Positions 33,140-42,634 of a stretch of 64,000 nt of DNA are shown one piece after another; the stretch's first letter is position 1; each line of letters opens with the position of its first letter. This stretch comes from Microbaculum marinum (GTDB taxonomy: Bacteria > Pseudomonadota > Alphaproteobacteria > Rhizobiales > Tepidamorphaceae): assembly GCF_042646165.1 (NCBI RefSeq), contig NZ_JBHRTC010000029.1; one strand, given 5' to 3'. Made by a program: the position numbers and the translations under genes. Below the pieces are notes generated by a model. That model did not search any database and was not told the DNA's origin. It was given only the letters and a program-made list of their open reading frames with translations.

Positions 33140-34039
33140 ATGATCCGCAAGCCAACCGCCGCCGATTTCGCGCTGATCCTGGTCATGGTGTCGATCTGGT
33201 CGTCAGCCTTCGTCGCGATCAAGGTGGCGGTTGTCGAAGTCGGTCCTTTCTGGCTGGTGGTGGCGCGCGTCGGGTTCGGCTTTCTGGCGCTGCTGCCCTG
33301 GACCTTGTGGCGCGGCATCGTGCTGCCGGCGAGCCGGCAGGAATGGCTCTACGTGGTGCTCGTGGCCCTGCTCAGCGCGGTGGTGCCGTTTCTGCTGATT
33401 TCCTGGGCCCAGCTGACGATCAGCGCCGGGCTGACCGCGCTGCTGATGGGCACCGGCCCGTTCCTCGGCCTGCTTCTCAGCCATGTCACGACCACCGACG
33501 ACCGGCTCAACGTCCCGAAGCTGGTGGCCGTGCTGCTCGGCTTCACCGGCGTCGCGCTGGTGGTCGGCCCCGAGGCGAGAGCCGGCTTCGAAGGCGGCCT
33601 TGCCGCGCCGGCCGCCGTCATCTGCGCCTGCGCCTGCTACGCCGTGGCCGGCACGCTGGTGCGCCGCATCGACTCCGTTCCGCCGACGCGCCTGACCTCC
33701 CTCGTCCTGGGCATCGCGTTGGTCGTGCTGGCTCCCGTCGTCGCCTGGCGTCATGCCGAATTGCCCGCCATGCCGGACGGCACCGCGCTGCTGTCGATGG
33801 TCTGGCTCGGGGTCGGCCCGACGGGCCTGGCCTACCTGATGCGCTATCATCTGATCCGGGCGATCGGCTACAGCTACGTCGCGCTCGGGCTGAACCTGCT
33901 GCCGGCATGCGGCGTCGCCATGGGAGCGCTGCTGCTGGGCGAACCGGTGTCGCTGACCGTGCTGGCGGCCCTGCTGCTGGTGCTGGCGGGTCTTGCCGTT
34001 GCCCGGATCGGTGCCGGGCGCGCTGCCGTGGATCTGTGA
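33140..34039 (+). CDS. EamA/DMT family transporter
   Basis: 299 aa with ten probable membrane helices in two EamA repeats (about 10-140 and 150-290). The first repeat begins ALILVMVSIWSSAFVAIK and the second ends NLLPACGVAMGALLLGEPVS, the conserved GxxxLGE signature. The substrate cannot be told; the family includes exporters of amino acids and other metabolites. The protein starts MIRKPTAADFA. Confidence 0.88.
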   Translation: MIRKPTAADFALILVMVSIWSSAFVAIKVAVVEVGPFWLVVARVGFGFLALLPWTLWRGIVLPASRQEWLYVVLVALLSAVVPFLLISWAQLTISAGLTALLMGTGPFLGLLLSHVTTTDDRLNVPKLVAVLLGFTGVALVVGPEARAGFEGGLAAPAAVICACACYAVAGTLVRRIDSVPPTRLTSLVLGIALVVLAPVVAWRHAELPAMPDGTALLSMVWLGVGPTGLAYLMRYHLIRAIGYSYVALGLNLLPACGVAMGALLLGEPVSLTVLAALLLVLAGLAVARIGAGRAAVDL

Positions 34040-34066
34040 CCGCCGCGCCGCCAGGGCCGGACCTGC

Positions 34067-34195
34067 CTACAGCGAGCGCATCGCCGGGATCTCGACGGGA
34101 TCTGCCGCGCTCGTGATCCGGGTTCCCACGCCGATGACCGCGGTCGCCAGCAGGGCGGCGAGCAGGATGGTCAGTATGGCGGCCTTCGGGCGCAT
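34067..34195 (-). CDS. 42-residue membrane or secreted peptide
   Basis: A short gene, ATG at 34195 to TAG at 34067, with a strong GGGGGGA ribosome binding site 5 bases upstream. The protein has one hydrophobic helix (ILTILLAALLATAVIGVG, about 7-24) followed by a polar tail ending VEIPAMRSL. A signal anchor or exported peptide is possible. No family is recognised. Confidence 0.55.
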   Translation of the reverse strand: MRPKAAILTILLAALLATAVIGVGTRITSAADPVEIPAMRSL

Positions 34196-34333
34196 GATAT
34201 CCCCCCTGGATAGCGTTCCGGGACAAGACCTATCGCTGCGTCAATGAACGGAAGCTGAATCGCCCGCCCCGCCGGCCGGGGCGTCTGGAAACGTGCTTAA
34301 CGCGGGGTTATCCGGGCCGGCGCCGTCCCGGCC

Positions 34334-35908
34334 TCACGGGCCAGGCATCGAGATCTCGACCAGTTCCCGGGTCCGCGCCGGCTCCAGCGCGTCGACCAGC
34401 CCGATGCGGAAGCAGACCAGAGAGAACGCGGCCAGCACCGCCATGTCCCAGCCGAACGGCAGCACCGCGATGCCGCCGCCGAAGGTGCCGAGATACGACA
34501 CCGCGTTGACGCCGATGATGTAGATGAACAGCCAGCGCGCGCTGGTCAGGTCGACCGGGTCGTCGCCCGGCTCCAGCCGCCGCTTGACGACGTAGATCAG
34601 CAGGCCGGCGGCGAGCCCGATGTCGAGCCGCCAGATCGTCCCCCAGCCGCTCCAGTAGATGATCAGGGTGGCGACGATGAAGCCCAGCGGCGCCATGACC
34701 GCGGCGGCGGGCAGCCGGATCGGCCGGCGCCGGCGCGGCAGTTGCTTGCGCATGGCAACGACCGCCAGCGGCCCGATGCACAGCGACAGCACGATCGCCG
34801 AGGAGTTCAGCGCCACGACCTCCGGCAGCGACAGCGTCAGGAAGCACACGCCCGCGGCAAATCCCAGCACCAGCGCGTTGAACGGCACGTCCTTCGACGA
34901 CAGCCGCGTGAACAGCGCGGGAAAGAAGCCGTTCTCCGCCAGCGCCATGCCCAGCCGCGCGTTCGAGCCGGTGGCGATCAGGCCGGATCCGAACGGTCCG
35001 AGCACCGCCCCGCCGTAGATCAGCGCGATCAGCCAGGAGGCGCCGATCACCACGGCGATGCCGGCGAGCGGCCCGAGGTGATGGGCGAAGTCGGTCTTGT
35101 TCCAGCCGTTCGAGACGGCCGAGGCCGGCACGCCGCCGATGAAGGCGACCTGCAGCAGGACATAGAGGCCGAAGCAGGCCACCACGGTCAGCATCAGCGC
35201 GGTCGGCACGTTGAAGTGCGGCCGGCTCGCCTCCCCGGCCAGGTCGATGATGTGCCGGAATCCCAGGAACGCGAAGACCACCCCGCCGAGCGACACCGCG
35301 CTCAGTATTCCGGCGAGGCCGTAGGGGGCGAAGCCGCCGAAGGCGGTGAAGTTGCCGATGTGGAAGTCCGTCGTCAGGAATGTGGCGATGATGATCAGCG
35401 GCAGCAGGATCTTGGCCGTGGTGATGATCGCGTTGGCCTTGTTCAGCCAGGCGACGCCCAGGGCGTTGATCACCACCATCACCGCCAGGATCGCGCAGGC
35501 CGCGACGTAGCCGCCGGTGGTCGGCCCGTGCGCCAGGTCGGTCGCGGTCGGGTCGAAGATCCCGGGAAACAGCGGGTGCACGTACTTGATGATGGCGATC
35601 GCCTCGATCGGCGGCGCGGTGGCGTAGCCGAGCCAGGCCGACCAGCCGATGATCATGCTGGTCATGCCGCCGTGCGAGTAGCGCGGCAGCCGCGCCATCG
35701 CGCCGGCCTCCGGCAGCAGCGCGGTCAGTTCCGCGAACGGCAGCGCCACGATGATGATGGCGACGCCGCCGATGCACCAGGCCAGGATCGCGGCCGGCCC
35801 GGCCTGCTGCGCGGCCAGCATCGGGGCGAACAGCCAGCCGGAGCCCAGCACGCCGCCCATGCCGATGAAGGTGAGACCGGTCAGGCCGATCGTCCGCTGC
35901 AGGGCCAT
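34334..35908 (-). CDS. APC-family amino acid permease
   Basis: 524 aa with about 12 membrane helices. The first helix carries the unwound-segment motif GLTFIGMGGVLGSGWLF seen in APC transporters, and FAELTALLPEAGAM matches helix 2. The ATG at 35908 is chosen because a long GGGGGAGGGGGAC site precedes it. The substrate is unknown; amino acid or amine import is the family norm. It is followed by the 42-residue gene on the same strand. Confidence 0.9.
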   Translation of the reverse strand: MALQRTIGLTGLTFIGMGGVLGSGWLFAPMLAAQQAGPAAILAWCIGGVAIIIVALPFAELTALLPEAGAMARLPRYSHGGMTSMIIGWSAWLGYATAPPIEAIAIIKYVHPLFPGIFDPTATDLAHGPTTGGYVAACAILAVMVVINALGVAWLNKANAIITTAKILLPLIIIATFLTTDFHIGNFTAFGGFAPYGLAGILSAVSLGGVVFAFLGFRHIIDLAGEASRPHFNVPTALMLTVVACFGLYVLLQVAFIGGVPASAVSNGWNKTDFAHHLGPLAGIAVVIGASWLIALIYGGAVLGPFGSGLIATGSNARLGMALAENGFFPALFTRLSSKDVPFNALVLGFAAGVCFLTLSLPEVVALNSSAIVLSLCIGPLAVVAMRKQLPRRRRPIRLPAAAVMAPLGFIVATLIIYWSGWGTIWRLDIGLAAGLLIYVVKRRLEPGDDPVDLTSARWLFIYIIGVNAVSYLGTFGGGIAVLPFGWDMAVLAAFSLVCFRIGLVDALEPARTRELVEISMPGP

Positions 35909-36054
35909 CCCGTCCCCCTCCCCCTGATCCCCCGGCCGCCGGCCGCCGAATTGTGGAATCGGCGTGTCGCCCCGGCCGCCCATTGTGACGCACCGGCAGC
36001 CGCGGCGGAAGTCGCCTTGCCGGCTCTGCGGTCAGGGCGGCGCGATGGTGCGGA

Positions 36055-36876
36055 TCAGTCCCAGTCCGGCGCCCAGGCGACGTTGACCAGCCGGCCGTCG
36101 GGACGGGCCAGCCCGGAAATCGCGGCCATATCCTCCTCCGACAGCGCGAAGTCGTCGATGTCGAGGTTCTCGGCGAGCCGTGCCGGCGAACTGGTCCGCG
36201 GGATGGCGATCACGTCGGGCTGCTGCACCAGCCACCGCAGCGTCACCTGCGCCGCCGACTTGCCGTGCCGCCCGGCGATCGGATCGATCACCGGATCGCC
36301 CACCACCTTGCCGCGCGCGATCGGACAGTAGGCCGTCACCGAGATCCCGTGCCGCGCACAGGCCTCGCGTACCTTGGTCTGGTCGAGATAGGGGTGGTAC
36401 TCGATCTGGTTGGTGACGATCGGCGCCTCGGAGGCGGCCACCGCCTCGTCGATCTGGGCGACGGTGAAGTTCGAGATGCCGATGTGGCGCGCCAGTCCGG
36501 CGGCGCGGACCTCGGCCATCGCGCCCATCGTCTCGGCGATTGGAACCGCGGGATTGGGCCAGTGGATGAGCAGCAGGTCGACATAGCCGGTGCCGAGCGC
36601 GGCGACGCTCTCCTCCGCCGCCGCCCGGAACGGTCCGGCCTTGAGGTTGTCGTGCCATATCTTCGTCGTCAGGAAGATGTCCTCCCTGGCGACGCCGGAG
36701 GCGCGGATGCCCTCGCCCACCTGGGTCTCGTTGCCGTAGCCCTGCGCGGTGTCGACATGCCGGTAGCCGGCCTTCAGGCCCGCCTCGACGATACGGGCGC
36801 ACTGGTCGCCGCGCAGCTCCCAGGTTCCCAGGCCGAGCGCCGGTATGCGCGCCCCGTTGCTTTCGACGTTGTGCAT
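36055..36876 (-). CDS. aldo/keto reductase
   Basis: 273 aa. The catalytic tetrad is visible: Asp in HVDTAQGYGNE, Tyr in QGYGNE, Lys in TTKIWHDN and His in LLIHWPN. The NADPH site includes AIPRTSSPARLAENL. It resembles DkgA/DkgB 2,5-diketo-gluconate and methylglyoxal reductases, but the substrate is not certain. The ATG at 36876 has an AAGGGGGGA site. It is divergent from the CDF transporter gene. Confidence 0.9.
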   Translation of the reverse strand: MHNVESNGARIPALGLGTWELRGDQCARIVEAGLKAGYRHVDTAQGYGNETQVGEGIRASGVAREDIFLTTKIWHDNLKAGPFRAAAEESVAALGTGYVDLLLIHWPNPAVPIAETMGAMAEVRAAGLARHIGISNFTVAQIDEAVAASEAPIVTNQIEYHPYLDQTKVREACARHGISVTAYCPIARGKVVGDPVIDPIAGRHGKSAAQVTLRWLVQQPDVIAIPRTSSPARLAENLDIDDFALSEEDMAAISGLARPDGRLVNVAWAPDWD

Positions 36877-37019
36877 GCGTCCCCCCTTGCGGATTGTCGC
36901 CCGGCCGGAAACCGCCGGGACTGTCGATGATACCAAACACCGCGGACCGGTCATTGCCAATCCCGTCCCGGGCACTTAATTGACCCACCTTGCCAATTCG
37001 CCCCCGGGAACCGGTTCCG

Positions 37020-38396
37020 ATGTCGCAGGAAAAGCGGTCCGTCGCATTGCTGTCGCTGCTGGCCAGCGCCGTGCTGACCGTGGCGAAGTTCGCCGTCGGG
37101 CTGATGACCGGCAGCCTCGGCATCCTGTCGGAAGCGATCCACAGCCTGCTCGATTTCGGCGCGACCGCGATCACCTATTTCGCGGTCCGGGTCGGCGACC
37201 GGCCGCCCGACCGGACCCATCACTTCGGTCACGGCAAGATCGAGAGCGTCGCGGCGCTGGCCGAGACCGGCCTGCTGTTTGCGACCTGCGCCTGGATCAT
37301 CTACGAGGCGGTGCGCCGGCTCCTCGTCGCCCAGGTCCACGTCGACGTCACCTGGATCGCGGTGGCGGTCATCGTCGGCTCGATCCTCATCGACTTCAAC
37401 CGTTCCCGGGCGCTGAAACGGGTCGCGCTGAAGCACGGCAGCGAGGCGCTGGAAGCCGACGCCCTGCACTTCTCCTCGGACATGTACAGTTCCGCCGTCG
37501 TCCTCGTCGGTCTCGGCCTGACCTGGCTCGGCTACCCGCAGGCCGATGCGCTGGCGGCGATCGGCGTCGCAGTCTTCGTCTGCCTTGCCGGCTGGCGGCT
37601 CGGCCGGCGCACCGTCAACACGCTGATGGACGCCGCCCCCGAAGGCGCCGCCGAGACCATTGCCGAACTGGCCCGCGACACCGACGGCGTCCTCGCGCTG
37701 GACCGGCTGCGGGTGCGTCCGGGCGGCGGCACGCTGTTCGTCGACATCGACATCAACGTCGCCCGGACCCTGCCCTTCGACCGTGTCACCCCGATCAAGA
37801 ACAGGCTGATCGCGCGGATACACGACGCCTACCCCAGGTCGGACGTCAGCGTCACCACACATGCCGTGCCGCTCGACGACGAGACGGTGCACGACAAGGT
37901 GATGCTGATTTCCCGGCGGCGCGGCCTGGCGGTCCACCACGTCACGATCCAGCACGTCGGCGAGCGGCTGTCGGTCAGCTTCGACATCGAGGTCGACGGC
38001 GCCATGCCGCTCGGCGCGGCCCACGACCTCGCGGATTCGCTGGAGAAGTCCATTGCCGACGAACTCGGCACGGACGTCGAGGTGGAAAGTCACATCGAGC
38101 CGCTGCAGATCGAGACGCTGGCGGGACGGGACGTTCCCGAAGACCGCCGCCACGCCTATCACGAGACGCTGTCGGAGCTGGCGGCGCAGGGGATGCTCAC
38201 CGACGTCCACAACCTGCGCGCCCGCCAGACCGACCAGGGCATCTTCGTGACCTTCCATTGCCGGGTCGATCCGGCCACCCATGTCGAGGACGTGCACGAG
38301 GCGGTCGACGTCCTCGAGCACCTGTTCCGCGAAAGGATGCCGGAGGTGCGCCGGGTCATCGCCCACACCGAGCCGCTGGGAGCCGCGCCGGCTTGA
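37020..38396 (+). CDS. cation diffusion facilitator with extended C-terminal region
   Basis: 458 aa, much longer than the usual 290-330 for this family. Six membrane helices (about 10-195) carry HSLLD in helix 2 and HFSSD in helix 5, the HDHD metal site common in zinc exporters. After them come what look like three tandem ZT-dimer type cytosolic modules (about 200-280, 285-365 and 380-450), each with a VxFxxxVD-like strand, rather than the single one normally present. The start ATG at 37020 gives MSQEKRSVALLSLLASA. Zinc or iron export is inferred. Confidence 0.9.
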   Translation: MSQEKRSVALLSLLASAVLTVAKFAVGLMTGSLGILSEAIHSLLDFGATAITYFAVRVGDRPPDRTHHFGHGKIESVAALAETGLLFATCAWIIYEAVRRLLVAQVHVDVTWIAVAVIVGSILIDFNRSRALKRVALKHGSEALEADALHFSSDMYSSAVVLVGLGLTWLGYPQADALAAIGVAVFVCLAGWRLGRRTVNTLMDAAPEGAAETIAELARDTDGVLALDRLRVRPGGGTLFVDIDINVARTLPFDRVTPIKNRLIARIHDAYPRSDVSVTTHAVPLDDETVHDKVMLISRRRGLAVHHVTIQHVGERLSVSFDIEVDGAMPLGAAHDLADSLEKSIADELGTDVEVESHIEPLQIETLAGRDVPEDRRHAYHETLSELAAQGMLTDVHNLRARQTDQGIFVTFHCRVDPATHVEDVHEAVDVLEHLFRERMPEVRRVIAHTEPLGAAPA

Positions 38397-38404
38397 ACCG
38401 GCCG

Positions 38405-39565
38405 TCAGGCCGCCGCGGAGCGCACCGCGTGAACCTGGTTTCGGCCGGACTCCTTGGCCCGGTAGAGCGCCTTGTCGGCGGTTCCCAGCAGCAGGTCGAT
38501 GTCCAGGCCGGTTTCGTCGGCCACGGCGATGCCGATACTGACGGTCGCCGGAATCCGCGCGCTGCTGCCCTCGATGCGGATGACCGAGAAGGCCGCGCGG
38601 ATGCGCTCCGCCGCCGCGATCGCCCCGTCCTGGTCCGCATTCGTCAGCAGGGCCAGGAACTCCTCCCCGCCGATCCGGCCGAAGATGTCTTCCTCCCGCA
38701 ATTGCCCCGCCGCAACCATCGCGAACGTCCGGAGCACCTCGTCGCCCGCCGGGTGGCCGTACCGGTCGTTGATCTGCTTGAAATGGTCGAGGTCGAACAG
38801 CAGCACCGCCGCCGACCTGCATTTGGGTGCGGCGATCGACGCCCGTGCGCGCGTCAGCGTCGCTCCCCGGTTCGGCACCAGTGTCAGCGGATCGATCTCC
38901 GCAAGGTAGCGCTGCTCCGCCTCGACGCGTTCCTTTGCGATCGTCACCACGAGGATGGCGATCATCGCCCCCACGATCGTGGGCCCGAGGATCGTCAGTG
39001 CGAACCATATGCTGGTGTCGGAATACTGCCGCGGCTCGCCCATCGGCATCAGGTAGGCGAAGACGATCCGGCTGGCGTAGAACGCCGACAGCAGGAGGCA
39101 GGCTCCAACCAGCATGTACCTCGATTTCAGGCGGTCGGCCCTGCCGCGCCAGAACTCGATTGCGATCGCCGCGGCGACGGCGCTGTGGATCAGCGAATAT
39201 CCCGCAACCCGCCAGCTCATCGAGTCATAGAACTCGGGGATCCTGCATGCGAACGCCCAGAGCCCGGGCGGCAGGAATATCAAGAGGATCGGCGTCGTGC
39301 GGCCGTTGAACGCCCGTGCGCCGACCAGGCCGAAGGCAGCGCCGAGCAGCACCAGCGCGTTGGCGAAATCGATCGTGATGAGATCGGGTATCAGCCCGCG
39401 CAGCCCCAGCAGGCTGAGACCCACGATCGTCACCGCGAACGTGCCGCTCCACCAGGCCAGGGCCGGCTCCGCGCGATTGCCCCGCCACGCCACGAACAGG
39501 ACGATCGCCAGCGGCACGCAAAAGGTCACCGCCATCACGTAGATCGTAGCGTAGTCGAGCTGCAT
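38405..39565 (-). CDS. membrane-bound diguanylate cyclase 1 of 3
   Basis: 386 aa. The N-terminal half has about seven membrane helices (between residues 8 and 205) with the conserved motif GARAFNGRTTP between helices 3 and 4. The C-terminal GGDEF domain (about 220-375) has the substrate motif DLDHFKQINDRYGHPAGD, the intact active site RIGGEEF, and an inhibitory I-site (REED) upstream. It makes cyclic di-GMP and is likely product-inhibited. It is the most downstream of three tandem paralogs of exactly the same length. Confidence 0.93.
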   Translation of the reverse strand: MQLDYATIYVMAVTFCVPLAIVLFVAWRGNRAEPALAWWSGTFAVTIVGLSLLGLRGLIPDLITIDFANALVLLGAAFGLVGARAFNGRTTPILLIFLPPGLWAFACRIPEFYDSMSWRVAGYSLIHSAVAAAIAIEFWRGRADRLKSRYMLVGACLLLSAFYASRIVFAYLMPMGEPRQYSDTSIWFALTILGPTIVGAMIAILVVTIAKERVEAEQRYLAEIDPLTLVPNRGATLTRARASIAAPKCRSAAVLLFDLDHFKQINDRYGHPAGDEVLRTFAMVAAGQLREEDIFGRIGGEEFLALLTNADQDGAIAAAERIRAAFSVIRIEGSSARIPATVSIGIAVADETGLDIDLLLGTADKALYRAKESGRNQVHAVRSAAA

Positions 39566-39905
39566 TCCGGCGATATCTCAATTTCTTCGGAATAGGCGCA
39601 ATAGGAGAATGCCTTATTGCCTCTTTGCAAGGACTGCCAATGAATTTTCCGGCTGTCGCCCCCATTTACTGGAGGATCGTCTCCGATTACAGCCGCCATC
39701 GTGGCCGGCGATACTGCGACGGGCAGTGACGAATCTGTGATTGCGGGAAAGTCGGTCGCTCGCCTCCGGCAGCGCCTCTACGTCAGTCATCCGGGCGGGA
39801 TCCTGGGTCTTGAGTGCCACCCGGCCCTCGGTATCGACGCTGCACCGCGGCGACTCCAATCGCGAAGGGATGCTTCGCGAGCTGGACGCCGGAGCCGGCG
39901 CGCGA
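39566..39905. other. 340-bp gap between diguanylate cyclase genes
   Basis: I see no gene here. A 23-bp dyad, GCAATAGG (39598-39605) with CCTTATTGC (39612-39620), lies 33 bases before the ATG of cyclase 1 and could be an operator or a small hairpin. The gap suggests cyclase 1 has its own promoter. Confidence 0.4.
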
Positions 39906-41066
39906 CTATGCAGCGGCGGATCCTGTCGCATGGACCTGGTCGCGGCCAGCATTCTTGGCCCGGTACAGGGCCCCGTCGGCTGCGACGAGGAGCAGATCGA
40001 TGTCGGTGACATTCTTGTCGGCCATGGCTATGCCGATGCTCACCGTCGCGGAAATACGCATGCCGTTCTCTGCGGCGCCGACTTCGGCGAAGGCCTTGCG
40101 GATCCGCTCCGCTACGCGCATCGCGGCTTGGCGGTCAACGCCCGTGAGGAAGGCGAGGAATTCCTCGCCGCCGATCCGCCCGAACACGTCGCCGTCGCGC
40201 AGGTGGGTCACCGCGATCCGCGCGAACCGCCGCAGCATGTGATCGCCGGCAGGATGGCCGTACCGGTCGTTGATCTGCTTGAAGTGATCGAGGTCGAACA
40301 GGAGCACTGCCGCGCCTCTCTCCTCGCATTTTTCCATCTCTTCGGCGATCCGCCGGAGGGTTGCGCCGCGGTTGGGGACCTTTGTCAGCGGATCGATCTC
40401 GGCCAGATACCGCAGCGCGACTTCAACGCGTTCCTTGGCGATCGCCAGGACGAGGATGGCGTTGGAAATGCCGATCACGATCGGACCCAGCATCGAAATG
40501 CTGGCCAGGATGTGCGAGTCCAGGTAGTCGCGCGGGTCCGGCAACGGCATAACGGCGACCAGGACAATCCGGCTCAGATACACTGCAGCGAGCAGCGCAA
40601 AGGTCGCCGAAAGCATGTATCGGGCCGTCAATCCGTCTGTCCGGCCGCGCCAGTACTCGAAGGCGATCGCCGCCGCGACCGCCGCGTTGACCGTCGAGAA
40701 CGCGGCAATTCGCGCGGGGCCCATCTGTTGCAGTTCGGGAATGTAGCTGGCGACGGCCCAGGCTCCAGGTGCCAGGAAAAGCATCCAGACCGGCGTCCGG
40801 CGCCCGTTGAACGACCGCGCCCCCGCCAGGCCCAGGGACAGGCCGAACAGCACCATCGCGTTTGCGAGATCGACCGACACCACATCGTGCATCCGGTCGC
40901 GCTGGCCATACAGGCCGAGGCCGACAAGGCTCGCGAGGAAGCTGGCGCTCCACCATAGCAGCGAGCGCTCGGACCGGTTCTGCAGCCACGCCAGAAACAG
41001 CAGGAAGGCGATCGGCACACAGATCGCGACCGCCATTACGATGATCGTTATCAGATCGAGGCGCAT
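39906..41066 (-). CDS. membrane-bound diguanylate cyclase 2 of 3
   Basis: 386 aa from the ATG at 41066 (MRLDLITIIVMAVAICVP). Same layout as its neighbours: about seven membrane helices with GARSFNGRRTP, then a GGDEF domain with DLDHFKQINDRYGHPAGD, I-site RDGD, and RIGGEEF. The central linker LRYLAEIDPLTKVPNRGATL is almost the same as in cyclase 1. An open frame continues upstream to 41228, but that extension lacks membrane character and homology to the paralogs. Confidence 0.93.
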   Translation of the reverse strand: MRLDLITIIVMAVAICVPIAFLLFLAWLQNRSERSLLWWSASFLASLVGLGLYGQRDRMHDVVSVDLANAMVLFGLSLGLAGARSFNGRRTPVWMLFLAPGAWAVASYIPELQQMGPARIAAFSTVNAAVAAAIAFEYWRGRTDGLTARYMLSATFALLAAVYLSRIVLVAVMPLPDPRDYLDSHILASISMLGPIVIGISNAILVLAIAKERVEVALRYLAEIDPLTKVPNRGATLRRIAEEMEKCEERGAAVLLFDLDHFKQINDRYGHPAGDHMLRRFARIAVTHLRDGDVFGRIGGEEFLAFLTGVDRQAAMRVAERIRKAFAEVGAAENGMRISATVSIGIAMADKNVTDIDLLLVAADGALYRAKNAGRDQVHATGSAAA

Positions 41067-41310
41067 GGGTGTCCGGAAGTTCGCTGGCGAGCTTCGTCGC
41101 CTTAATGACCTGCATATTGACGTTACGCCAACTCCACAATGTTTTTTTGGCCTCCGGGTCGCCCCGCGGTGCGGTGCCGCCGCACCGCACTGCATCTGTA
41201 TTGCGCCCTGCCGGTTGGGACTCGCCACCGTTCACAGGGCGCCGGGGGTCCCTCGGCGCGCACCCGTGGCTGCCGTACATGCGGAGCGGCATCTGAGGCC
41301 GTGGCGCCGG

Positions 41311-42471
41311 TCAGGTTCCGGCCAGAACTTCCACGCAGACCTGGTCCCGGCCGGCGTCTTTTGCCCGGTAAAGGGCCTTGTCGGCTGCGTGAATCAGTTC
41401 GTCCAGGTCGGCGGCCTTCGTGTCGGCAAATGCCACGCCGATGCTGACGGTCGCGGGAACCTGCGCCTCGCCGTCGGCGACGCCGATCGCGGCAAACGCC
41501 TGGCGGATGCGCTCCGCCACGCTCAGCGCGGCGTCCTGGTCGACATCTGCAAGGAATCCCAGGAATTCCTCCCCGCCGATCCGGCCGAAGGCATCGCCAT
41601 CGCGCATGTTCGACGCCGCGACCTCGGAGAATCGGCGCAGCATTTCATCCCCGGTGGCATGGCCGTAGTGGTCGTTGATTCGCTTGAAGTGATCGAGGTC
41701 GAACATCAGGACGGCTGCGCCACCGGCCCCTTCCTTCGCAAGTCCGGCCTTGATCTGCCGGAGTGCGCCGCCGCGGTTCGATACGCCGGTCAACGGGTCG
41801 ATTTCGGCGAGGCGCCGCTGCGTCGCCTCGGATCGCTCGTTGACGATCGCAATGGCCAGGATGGCGATCGCCATGGTGACCACCACGGACGCCAGCATCA
41901 GCAGCATTGTCCACAGGTTCGCATGGAAATACTCGCGCGGGTCGGCCAGCGGCATGACCGCGACCATGACGAGCCGGCACACGTAGACGCCAACCAGCAG
42001 CAGGAACGTCGCTACCATCATGTAGCGGGTCGCCAGCCGCTCCGCCCTGCCCCGCCAGTACTCCACGGCGACGGCGAGCCCGATGGTTCCATTGAAAACG
42101 GAGAAAACGGCCATCCGGTAGGCGCCGTAGTCGCGGAATTCGGGAATGCGGCACAGCGCGATCCACAGCGCCGGGGCCGCCAGGAAGACCCAGAGCGGTG
42201 TGCCCCGGCCGTTGAAGGATCGTGCCGCGACCAGCGCCAGCCCGATGCTCAGCAGGACCATCGCGTTGGCGAGGTCGATGGTCACGAAGTCGGAGATGTA
42301 GCCGCGCGGCCCGTAGAAGCCCAAAGCAAACAGCAGCGCGACGAAACTGGCGCACCACCACAGTTGCGCCGGCTCCTCCCGGTGCGACAGCCAGGACATG
42401 TACAGCAGGACGATGACCGGCACACAGAGCGTCACCGACATCGCGGCGATCGTGATCGTATCGAGGCTCAT
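41311..42471 (-). CDS. membrane-bound diguanylate cyclase 3 of 3
   Basis: 386 aa. It is the most divergent of the three but keeps the full plan: about seven membrane helices with AARSFNGRGTP, the linker QRRLAEIDPLTGVSNRGGAL, FDLDHFKRINDHYGHATGDE, I-site RDGD and RIGGEEF. All catalytic residues are present, so it should be active. Each of the three genes has its own upstream gap (163-340 bases), which argues for separate promoters and possibly separate signals. Confidence 0.93.
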   Translation of the reverse strand: MSLDTITIAAMSVTLCVPVIVLLYMSWLSHREEPAQLWWCASFVALLFALGFYGPRGYISDFVTIDLANAMVLLSIGLALVAARSFNGRGTPLWVFLAAPALWIALCRIPEFRDYGAYRMAVFSVFNGTIGLAVAVEYWRGRAERLATRYMMVATFLLLVGVYVCRLVMVAVMPLADPREYFHANLWTMLLMLASVVVTMAIAILAIAIVNERSEATQRRLAEIDPLTGVSNRGGALRQIKAGLAKEGAGGAAVLMFDLDHFKRINDHYGHATGDEMLRRFSEVAASNMRDGDAFGRIGGEEFLGFLADVDQDAALSVAERIRQAFAAIGVADGEAQVPATVSIGVAFADTKAADLDELIHAADKALYRAKDAGRDQVCVEVLAGT

Positions 42472-42634
42472 GGCGACGGCAAGTCCCCCCGGGCAGGCGT
42501 CGTGTAAGGCGTCCCGTCAATAGTGACGTCGGGGAATGACCTCAATTGTTTTCTTGAAGCGGTTCAGCAATTGCCGCCTGTGCGGGCCGGCCACCGGTCG
42601 GCCCGATGAGGAAGGCCGACGGCCCGGTCGCGGG

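Noticed and set aside
39614..40012. A 132-codon frame between the first two diguanylate cyclases
   Set aside because: It overlaps the end of cyclase 2 out of frame, has no motif, and its composition is that of a shadow frame.
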